From Marinobacter sp. NP-4(2019) (lineage in GTDB: Bacteria; Pseudomonadota; Gammaproteobacteria; Pseudomonadales; Oleiphilaceae): a DNA stretch of 64,000 nt. The notes beneath the pieces were generated by a model, which saw nothing but the letters and a program-made list of their open reading frames with translations, had not been told where the DNA came from and did no database searches. Positions within the stretch are counted from its first letter, which is position 1. Every line of letters starts with the position of its first letter. Location: NCBI RefSeq assembly GCF_003994855.1, contig NZ_CP034142.1:2356001-2420000 (forward strand), written 5' to 3'. Position numbers and translations under genes: made by a program. Positions 1 through 8,112 of the stretch are shown here, in pieces.

Positions 1-109
1 GGTGAGCAACGACCAGCGCGGGGTATTGCTTGGACTCATCAAAGTCCTTCGGCAAGTGAAGGTTGGCGGCGACTTCACCAATTAAGCTTTTGAACGTCAC
101 ATTTCTCAT
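1..109 (-). CDS. alpha/beta hydrolase, N-terminal fragment cut by window edge
   Basis: Only the first 36 or so codons are inside the window. The reading starts MRNVTFKSLIGEVAANLHLP and runs to ...YPALVVAH, the beginning of the YcjY/dienelactone-hydrolase type of alpha/beta hydrolase: an N-terminal strand followed by the 'P-A-(L/I)-V-V' strand that leads to the oxyanion loop. The start is supported by an AGGAGA ribosome-binding site about seven bases upstream. It lies downstream of, and on the same strand as, the IS-split hydrolase, whose own N-terminus has the same layout, so the two look like tandem paralogues. The substrate cannot be told. Confidence 0.65.
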   Translation of the reverse strand, partial: MRNVTFKSLIGEVAANLHLPKDFDESKQYPALVVAH

Positions 110-911
110 GGTGTTTTCTCCTGTATTTGCTCGACTGATCAAAGGTGTTCGTTAAAGAAAGGGGCCAGTCGGCCCATCGCAGCGAAGACCAAGCGAGGCC
201 GGTCATACATACCCACATGCGTTCCACCTTCCACAATATACGAATAATTATTATTCCCGGCGGCGCGCTCAGCTATTGCTTCAGACATCCAACGAGTGCC
301 CGCGTCGCTTCCAGCAATGGCGAGTAGAGGCTGAGTCAGAAAGATCTCGGCATTGTTAAAAGCATCGAAGGTCACCAATTGTGCGAGACTCCGGGTGGTA
401 AACCGGCTGGGAGCATTGGAATGCTCGCCCCGGGGGGTGCGGTAATACTCGTAGGCTTCGGCCAGGTCCGCGTTCGGTGCTGCTTGAGCGCTTGCCGGCG
501 TTGTGGGCAGGTACTGGGTGGCACCTCCATTGGCCTCATCCACCATCGCCTGGGCGGCCAGGTCTAGAAACGGAAGACACTGTCCAGGTTCTTCTGTGCC
601 ATCCCATCCGAAACGGTACATATCGCCATAGTTGACCGCACTGACTGTACCCAGAGCTTTGATGCGGCGATCGGCCATCGTGGCATTGATGGCGTAACCA
701 CCTCCTGCACACACCCCAAAAGCTCCAATGCGATCGTTGTCGACATAGTCCAGAGTTATCAGGTAGTCGATCGCGGCACTGATATCTCCAACCCGAAGGT
801 AGGGATTTTCAAGCTGACGAGGCTCACCGCTGCTCTCCCCTTGATAGGAGGCATCGAAGGCAAGCGTGACGAATCCGGCTTGTGCCAGTTCTTTTGCGTA
901 AAGCCCGACGG

Positions 912-938
912 TGTAGTGGTTCAATGATTCCGGACACC
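912..938 (+). repeat. IS3 left terminal inverted repeat
   Basis: This is the left end, starting TGTAGTGGTTCAATGATTCC. It matches the reverse complement of the right end at about 20 of 27 positions; the first nine bases and a CCGGACA block are identical. Confidence 0.9.
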
Positions 939-978
939 AACGTAGGTGGTAATATCGCCACCATAAACGAGGTGTCTG

Positions 979-2149
<1,171 letters not shown>

Positions 2150-2348
2150 CGGTCTGCTCTTTTACGCCGCCGCTGGGGTGGACACAGACGATCGCGGGAT
2201 AGGCACTATTCCGGTCAAAGGACTCAGGAAAATATAAGTGCCCGGCCATGGAGATATCGTTGTTCGGGAATTCGATTGAGTTCATATTTGGCGTCCTCTT
2301 GAGATAAATCGAATTTTTAGAAAGTTTTCCTGCTATCGGGCCTTTCGA

Positions 2349-3104
2349 TCAGTGAGGTACCTGCACATATGGGTAAATGGGCTCTTTCAGCTCCAACTGA
2401 TTTTCGTCGTTGACGATGCCCACAGCCTGGTCGCTTTCAAAAAGCTGGTAGGCGTATTGGGCCAGTTGTTCCGCCGTGATAAAGGCGTTCTCCGGAAACA
2501 GCCCGTCGCCTTCGATCGCGCCTTTCTCAGATGAGTGCGTGACGAACTCGCTTTCGGTTGGCCCAGGGGCGAGAACTTTGGCGCGCATCGGCTTGCCTTG
2601 ATCCATAAGGCTCTGGGCCAGCCCCTCGGTAAATGATGCGACGTAAAACTTGGTTGCGCAGTAGGTGACGGCGATATCAAACTGGGTGTAACCGCCGATG
2701 GAGGCCACATTCAGCAGTGTCACTTGGGTGTCTGAGTAGTCCCTGACATAACGCAAGGACAAGGTGGTCAGGGCCCGGACGTTCAAATCCACCATGGTCT
2801 GGGCCTTGGCCAGATCCATCTCCCATGGCATGGCAAAATCACCAAAACCGGCATTATTGATCATCACCTCAATGTCGAACTCTCGAAGCTCTTCATAAAG
2901 GCGGTCCGCGCCGCCGTCGATAGCCAGGTCACTCACCTTCACAATCACTTTGACTGAAAAGCGGGACTCGATGTCCTGTTTGATTTTGTCCAGCTCTTCC
3001 TGCCGCCTCGCTGCAATGACAAGGTTGTGGCCGTGGGCGGCAAACTGATAGCTCAACGCTTTTCCGATGCCGGAACTTGCTCCGGTAATAAGTACTGCCT
3101 TCAT
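2349..3104 (-). CDS. Short-chain dehydrogenase/reductase
   Basis: This is a 251-residue classical SDR (COG0300 type). The nucleotide-binding motif TGASSGIGKA is near residue 8, followed by NNAGFGD, a serine strand (NVASIGGYTQ), and the catalytic YCATK near residue 153. The start was placed at MKAVLITG because a GGGAGAG ribosome site precedes it; the longer frame to 3146 adds 14 residues unlike the family. It is transcribed divergently from a LysR regulator, with paired LysR-type dyads between them, so that regulator probably controls it. The substrate is unknown. Confidence 0.88.
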   Translation of the reverse strand: MKAVLITGASSGIGKALSYQFAAHGHNLVIAARRQEELDKIKQDIESRFSVKVIVKVSDLAIDGGADRLYEELREFDIEVMINNAGFGDFAMPWEMDLAKAQTMVDLNVRALTTLSLRYVRDYSDTQVTLLNVASIGGYTQFDIAVTYCATKFYVASFTEGLAQSLMDQGKPMRAKVLAPGPTESEFVTHSSEKGAIEGDGLFPENAFITAEQLAQYAYQLFESDQAVGIVNDENQLELKEPIYPYVQVPH

Positions 3105-3197
3105 AAATTCTCTCCCGATATCTGGACCGAGTGTCTTCTGGATCAATCCATTGGCGTTTTCCGATGGAGACCACTATATCGGGGAGACATTAAGAAG

Positions 3198-3231
3198 ATT
3201 ATAGGCCATAATCGAAATACCTTTATCGTAT
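3198..3231. promoter_or_regulatory. Two LysR-type T-N11-A dyads between SDR and LysR genes
   Basis: Two perfect dyads lie in the 140-bp divergent intergenic region. ATTAT-AGGCC-ATAAT is at 3198–3212 and ATAC-CTTTATC-GTAT is at 3217–3231. Both fit the T-N11-A rule for LysR-family operators, and their centres are 19 bp apart, on about the same face of the helix. They sit 14 to 47 bp upstream of the LysR start, the usual place for autoregulation and control of the divergent target. Confidence 0.55.
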
Positions 3232-3244
3232 TTTCTAATTAATT

Positions 3245-4138
3245 ATGAAAGACAACCTCAATGAATTGTTCGCCTTCATGGCGGTGGCCAGAGAGCAAAG
3301 CTTCACCCGGGCCGCTGGAAAGCTTTCCACCTCCCAGTCATCGGTCAGTCAGACGGTGAAAAATCTGGAGCAGCGTTTGGGCATCAGGCTATTGTCCCGG
3401 ACAACGCGGAGCGTCACGTTGACTGAGGCTGGGGAACAGCTGAAGGCGCTGGTCGAGCAGCCATTGCAGGATATCGAAGCTGGGCTATCTCAAATCACCG
3501 AGCTAAAGGAAAAACCTGCCGGCACGGTTCGTATCACTGCCGATGAATACGCCATCAACGCCTTCATCTGGCCTCGAATCAGGGATTTTCTGCACCAATA
3601 CCCCGACATCACAGTCGAACTGAGCGTTGATTATGGTCTGGTGGATATCGTTGCGGAACGCTATGACGCCGGCGTACGGCGGGGCGGGCTAGTCGAAAAA
3701 GATATGATTGCGCTCCCAATCAGCCCCGAGATACCGATGGTGGTTGTGGCATCGCCAGAGTATCTGCACCAGCAGGGTGAGCCGAACAGACCGCAGGATC
3801 TCACGACAGACCACGATTGCATTAATCTCCGGCTGCCGACGCATGGAGGCGTGTTTACGTGGACCTTTAAAGATCGAGGACGCGAGCTGAAAATAAGGGG
3901 AGAAGGCCAGCTCATATTCAACAGCATCCATCAGGTAATGGAGGCAGCTGTTGCCGGATATGGGATAGCGTACGTGCCGGAGAGTATGGCCAGGGCGCAC
4001 CTAAACGACGGACGTCTGGTGGAAGTGCTCGCGAAATTTCGCATGACTTTCCCTGGATATTACCTCTACTACACAAGCCGACTGCAATCTTCGCCGGCTT
4101 TTTCCTTGCTAGCGGACGCTCTTCGCTACCGAAGTTAA
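3245..4138 (+). CDS. LysR-family transcriptional regulator
   Basis: The protein has 297 residues. The N-terminal winged HTH spans residues 1–60 (FMAVAREQSFTRAAGKLSTS ... SVSQTVKNLEQRLGIRLLSR), followed by a periplasmic-binding-like effector domain (about 90–290). The effector half has the CrgA-like features YDAGVRRG and AVAAGYGIAYVPE. It is divergent from the SDR at 2349–3104, which is its most likely target. The inducer cannot be read from sequence. A perfect TTTGTTT/AAACAAA dyad lies about 40 bp after its stop but lacks a terminator-like U tract. The gene marks the left border of the mobile GMT operon, which converges on it. Confidence 0.9.
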   Translation: MKDNLNELFAFMAVAREQSFTRAAGKLSTSQSSVSQTVKNLEQRLGIRLLSRTTRSVTLTEAGEQLKALVEQPLQDIEAGLSQITELKEKPAGTVRITADEYAINAFIWPRIRDFLHQYPDITVELSVDYGLVDIVAERYDAGVRRGGLVEKDMIALPISPEIPMVVVASPEYLHQQGEPNRPQDLTTDHDCINLRLPTHGGVFTWTFKDRGRELKIRGEGQLIFNSIHQVMEAAVAGYGIAYVPESMARAHLNDGRLVEVLAKFRMTFPGYYLYYTSRLQSSPAFSLLADALRYRS

Positions 4139-4377
4139 GTCAGCGCTGTTTTAGAAGGGATTGCGAATGTTCGCTTTTGTTTAGAAACAAACGTTTTGGA
4201 TCGCTTCAAGTGCTTTCATGAACACAATTTGATGAACAGGAACAGGGCTCTGCCTTCTCGCCGCAAGCGGCGATTCACCAGAGGTATTTAAGGACCAGGG
4301 ATGATCCGCTAAGCTGGAAATGCGGCACAGCCTGAGGCCCCATTGGCCGCGACCGGCGATGAGGGGGTAGTGCTCTG

Positions 4378-6555
4378 TCAGACAACCCCCGAATCCCTTT
4401 TCCTCTCTGTCAGTAGTTCTCTCAAAAAACTCGCTCGCCGATTCGCATGGCTTTCCGCTTTTGTTATTACCTCGAAATCGCTAACTTGCCCAACAATATG
4501 GATTTCTGCCTCGGCGCGGGTAATCGCGGTGTAAAGCCATGCTCGGTCGGAAATGCGGCCCTTCTGTACTACCACGATAATTCTTGGGAACTGGCTACCC
4601 TGAGCCTTGTGGAGCGTGATCGCATAGCCAAGTTCCATGCAGTCGAACACATCCTCGGTGATGTCTATCTCCTCTCCGGTATCCAGAGTTACGACACCAA
4701 ATGTCTCCTGGTCGCCTTGAAAAGCGCGGTCTGCTGAGGATAGGACACCAAGAGATCCGTTCTGGATGCCGACAGTATAGTTGTTCCTAGTGAATAGGAT
4801 CGGGTCGCCTACCCTCAGATCAATAAAGAAATCATCCCCATGCAGCTTGAACTCCAGCCTCTGGCCGCCTGGATTGATTAGCCGTTGACATTCCAGGTTT
4901 AACTCGCCAACCAGGGCCTTCGTTGCACCGATAATCTGGGTATTGTGAGCGGATTCGGCATACAGGGTCTTGCACTTATCGACTACACGCTCCGGAGGCG
5001 TCTCGTGGAACGTGATTGCACCAAATGATAACGATGGAGGAACATCGCCCCGGTTGATGGTGGCAGAGTATTCAGGGATACCCGTTGAGCCTTCCTGACG
5101 CTTCACGATATTCAGCTCAACATTGGCAACTGCGCCAGATTCGATTATGTCTGAGAGGACTTTGCCACAGCCTATGGGCGGCAGTTGGTTTGGGTCGCCC
5201 GTCAGAATAATACGTACCGACGGATCAAGGTGCGTGACGATCCGGTACATGGTCGGCAGGTCGATCATGCTGCTTTCGTCGATAACCAAGAGGTGCTTGG
5301 GCTGAACCAGAGAGGGTGAGATCGGCTCCTCCCGCAACATGCGAGCAATCGTCATGGTGAAAAAACCGATGCTTTCGTGCAGTCGCATGGCAGCCCGCCC
5401 AGACAACGCCACGGCGTGTATTTCATAGCCCAGTGCGGCGTAAGCCTTTAATACGGTCCGAAGCACCGTGGTTTTTCCAGTACCGGCACCGCCCGTAATG
5501 CAGGACACACCGTTGGTGAGACTGGATTCAACCGCCTCCAGTTGATGCTCAGTAAGATCGTAAGGCAACTCCCGGGCGGCTTCGGTCAGTGCTTTGAAAA
5601 CGGATTCATCTTCGTCCGTGATGGTTGCCAGTGTTTTGAGCCGCTTGGCGACCACCGATTCCATTATTATCTGTGCAGTCGGGTGATAGGTGCCGGTCTG
5701 TGGCCTGAGAATGAACTGGCCATTGAGATAGCCATTGGCAAAGACCTCGGCAACCAGGTCTTTATCGCCCAGAAGCTTTATGATCTCGGGCCTTAAAACT
5801 TGATGCGTTGCGTAGGTGTGACCTTTTTCGACCTGCCTGCGGATTGCGCTTTCCAGGGCAGCTGCGAGCCTCACCGGAGCTGATTTCTCAAAGCCCAATT
5901 GCTCGGACATCGTATCGATGTCGGCGAACGGCATCCCAAAGCCCAGCAGAGCCCAGGGATTGGCTTTTAGGATATCGACAGTGCGCTCATCGTGATATTT
6001 GAGAATACGCTGCTGAATACGCAGCGGAATGCCCAGTGAAGCGAGCCAGTTCGCGTGTGCGAGATTCCGATACTTGGCGTAGCCGTTATACAGGGCTTCA
6101 ATTGATGCGTCGCTCAGAACGTCTCTAAGACACTCTCTGTGCTCTTCCGTGTCCGTTTGGAGCAACGAGTGCAGGTCGCTCCCGAAGGCTTCCCAGAGGG
6201 CGCGAGCTTTCGACTCACCAATTCCAGTGAAGGCTTTCTCGGTAGCGATGAAGCGAATGAGCGCTTCACCCGTTTCCGGCAGCGTGCATTCCATCTCAGC
6301 CGGATCGTTATACAGATGCTGCTGAAGCTCATAATCGCCCGCCTGGACGGCCTCAAGGGCCCGCTGGCCGCGAACCCGCCACTGCTGCCCCACCGAAGGC
6401 TGGATCGGTAGAGACTGGTTTTCGCATCGGATGCTGACAATGTATTTGCCCGAATTGATTTTGTAACTGTCGGCTTTGATGGGGATGCCTGTGAAGATCG
6501 TATACTTTGAGCCACTGTGTTGGCAGCTGGTAACACGAAAATAGTCTTCATGCAT
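4378..6555 (-). CDS. RecD/TraA-like superfamily 1 helicase, last gene of the GMT operon
   Basis: The protein has 725 residues and resembles RecD2. The N-terminal third holds a helix-hairpin-helix segment (TGIGESKARALWEAFG, about 110–126) and a RecD2-type connector. Then come Walker A GGAGTGKTT (about 350–358), Walker B VIDESSM (about 425), a PNQLPPIG motif III, and a C-terminal UvrD-like 2B/C part with TLHKAQGSQFP and LYTAITRAE (about 640–680), which form motifs V–VI. The family unwinds DNA 5'–3' and handles displaced strands. The frame overlaps the upstream VPA1267-type gene by 8 bp, so it is translationally coupled to the recombinase genes. I infer a role in transfer or replication of the island, or in recombination-end processing; a defence-cargo role is the main alternative. 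Confidence 0.85.
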   Translation of the reverse strand: MHEDYFRVTSCQHSGSKYTIFTGIPIKADSYKINSGKYIVSIRCENQSLPIQPSVGQQWRVRGQRALEAVQAGDYELQQHLYNDPAEMECTLPETGEALIRFIATEKAFTGIGESKARALWEAFGSDLHSLLQTDTEEHRECLRDVLSDASIEALYNGYAKYRNLAHANWLASLGIPLRIQQRILKYHDERTVDILKANPWALLGFGMPFADIDTMSEQLGFEKSAPVRLAAALESAIRRQVEKGHTYATHQVLRPEIIKLLGDKDLVAEVFANGYLNGQFILRPQTGTYHPTAQIIMESVVAKRLKTLATITDEDESVFKALTEAARELPYDLTEHQLEAVESSLTNGVSCITGGAGTGKTTVLRTVLKAYAALGYEIHAVALSGRAAMRLHESIGFFTMTIARMLREEPISPSLVQPKHLLVIDESSMIDLPTMYRIVTHLDPSVRIILTGDPNQLPPIGCGKVLSDIIESGAVANVELNIVKRQEGSTGIPEYSATINRGDVPPSLSFGAITFHETPPERVVDKCKTLYAESAHNTQIIGATKALVGELNLECQRLINPGGQRLEFKLHGDDFFIDLRVGDPILFTRNNYTVGIQNGSLGVLSSADRAFQGDQETFGVVTLDTGEEIDITEDVFDCMELGYAITLHKAQGSQFPRIIVVVQKGRISDRAWLYTAITRAEAEIHIVGQVSDFEVITKAESHANRRASFLRELLTERKRDSGVV

Positions 6556-6988
6556 CGGGCGCTACCCCGAACTCGGTTAGTACCTCCGATAGCTCGCCGT
6601 AACGTTTGAGCTTGGCTTCGAGGGTTGCCACACGAGCTTTCAGCTCGATGTTTTCCTGCTCCAGTGCCGAGAGACGCCGGGACTCCAAAGCTTTCTGGTT
6701 GACCGTGGGATCATAGCGTTTAGGTTGAGACCTCTGAACCGAAGCCTCCTGAGTAAGTGGTGGCAGTACACCCCGCTCACGTAGACCTTGCTCTAACGTT
6801 TCCAGTGCGTCCTTGATGGCTGGATTCTGACGCAGAGCGCTTTTGCCGATGCCAATGGCTTTCGCTAGCTCGCCACGGTTTAACTGGCCCCGGTGAACGA
6901 TTTGCTCAAAATCCTCGTCCGTTTGCGTGGCCGCCCAGCGTTGGAAGCCAACGAGGTTCTGGCGAGCTTTCTCTTGTCCATTAGACAT
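6548..6988 (-). CDS. VPA1267-family protein of the GMT operon
   Basis: The protein has 146 residues. The N-terminal 90 residues carry an HTH-like segment (LNRGELAKAIGIGKSALRQN), and a long C-terminal coiled coil (about 100–138, heptad-rich LSALEQENIELKARVATLEAKL) suggests a dimer. I recognise it as the small protein that follows gmtX in Vibrio parahaemolyticus-type Gamma-Mobile-Trio islands (VPA1267 family). Its function is not established. It overlaps gmtX by 8 bp and the helicase by 8 bp, so all three are coupled. The HTH–coiled-coil layout would fit a DNA-binding accessory factor or regulator of recombination; that is inference. Confidence 0.75.
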   Translation of the reverse strand: MSNGQEKARQNLVGFQRWAATQTDEDFEQIVHRGQLNRGELAKAIGIGKSALRQNPAIKDALETLEQGLRERGVLPPLTQEASVQRSQPKRYDPTVNQKALESRRLSALEQENIELKARVATLEAKLKRYGELSEVLTEFGVAPDA

Positions 6989-7616
6989 GCTTTAAACTCA
7001 GCACTTTTTCAATGATGTCAACGAAGCCATTACGGAAGATCACCTTGCCGTTTTGGTCCTTGATACTTCCACGTTCCCCTCGAACCCAACCCTGTCGCAT
7101 CAGGAACTCATCAGAAATCGCTTCCTTCAGTGCGTCCAACTCATGACTCAGGAAATTTGGAAGTTGTGATTCAACCGCAACTTCCGAACCGGAACGGCAG
7201 TCAATTTCCAGCTTTTTAATCGACGCAAACCCTTTATTTTCGGCTCTCAGGTGACGCACTTGCGCAATCAAATCGAGGACAAGGTAACGGTGAGTCGGGT
7301 TTCCCAGATCATCCACCCAATCATATTTCCCAGACGGCGTCATGCGACCTTTGATTTCTTTTTTCTTCTGATCGCCAAGCGCCTGCCATGCTTCAATCAA
7401 AGCTCGATACGGTTCGCCCGTTTTATTCCGGATCGTTTGAGCACTCGGAACCCCACGGTTATCGCCGAGCTTGGCAATCGTTGCGATTCTAAAATCAACG
7501 GCACCCGAGCTATGATGCTCCTGACAGACCTCATGCAGTGCTTCCAGGGATTTTCTTGAGCGAGCGCTTTTTAGTTGGCTCAGTACCGCCTCGTAGACTT
7601 CGTTTGGATCACTCAT
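6981..7616 (-). CDS. gmtX: Gamma-mobile-trio protein GmtX
   Basis: The protein has 211 residues. The N-terminus (VYEAVLSQLKSARSRKSLEALHEVCQEH) is followed by an HTH-like segment with the phrase GVPSAQTIRNKTGEPYRALIEAW (about 50–75), then a helical C-terminus with no membrane segments. Order and size match GmtX, the third conserved protein of Gamma-Mobile-Trio islands, whose biochemical role is unknown. It follows the end of gmtZ with an 8-bp overlap and precedes the VPA1267-type gene with an 8-bp overlap. The identification rests on family memory plus position; an HMM search would settle it. Confidence 0.75.
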   Translation of the reverse strand: MSDPNEVYEAVLSQLKSARSRKSLEALHEVCQEHHSSGAVDFRIATIAKLGDNRGVPSAQTIRNKTGEPYRALIEAWQALGDQKKKEIKGRMTPSGKYDWVDDLGNPTHRYLVLDLIAQVRHLRAENKGFASIKKLEIDCRSGSEVAVESQLPNFLSHELDALKEAISDEFLMRQGWVRGERGSIKDQNGKVIFRNGFVDIIEKVLSLKHV

Positions 7617-8112
7617 GGCAGCTCTCGATTCCTAACGCGAATTTCAGAGACCCATTCATGACCGATTCGATCTCTTTGCGTATGTCAGCGAATCTCAATG
7701 GTTCAGCCAGGTCTTCCAGCGAGATTTGACCGTTCACCAACCTGTCAGCAAGGTGCCAGTCATTCCCTGTTTCCTTCATAAGCAATTGAACAACCTGGTT
7801 GGCAGCCTTGAGCTGTTGGTCTTCGGTTAGCCTGAACATTGCCGGAGCGATCCCATTGGTGTCAGCAAGTTTATCTAACATCTGACTGAGCAAAGGCTGT
7901 GCTCTGGACGCACTCGCGCTTTCGTAGATTTCGGCGTTCGCGCAAACTTCAGCCAATAGCCTGAAATCGCTTTGCTGCTCTTCCAGATGCATGCCCATTT
8001 CCACGTAATTTTCGCTGACAATCAATTGCTGTTTATCCGTCTCAGTTTTGCTCAAGAGTGCCGTAGATTGAGTGATGAGCCGGTATAAGTGCTGGAGGTC
8101 GCACGCCAGCAT
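7609..8112 (-). CDS. Possible separate reading of the GmtZ C-terminal tail (167 aa)
   Basis: If no frameshift occurs, the first ATG in the -1 frame is at 8112 and would give a 167-residue helical protein, MLACDLQHLYRLITQSTALL onward. There is no ribosome site in front of this ATG (GCCAAAAAACTCGAC), and the codons before it already read as protein continuous with GmtZ. I therefore regard this as the C-terminal part of GmtZ and not as an independent gene. It is listed because a standard gene caller would report it as one. Confidence 0.35.
   Translation of the reverse strand: MLACDLQHLYRLITQSTALLSKTETDKQQLIVSENYVEMGMHLEEQQSDFRLLAEVCANAEIYESASASRAQPLLSQMLDKLADTNGIAPAMFRLTEDQQLKAANQVVQLLMKETGNDWHLADRLVNGQISLEDLAEPLRFADIRKEIESVMNGSLKFALGIESCHE

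Noticed and set aside
4139..4377. Attachment site or cargo gene between the LysR gene and the helicase
   Set aside because: I could not find a direct repeat shared with 12301–12546 by eye, and no frame with a good start; the left border remains undefined.
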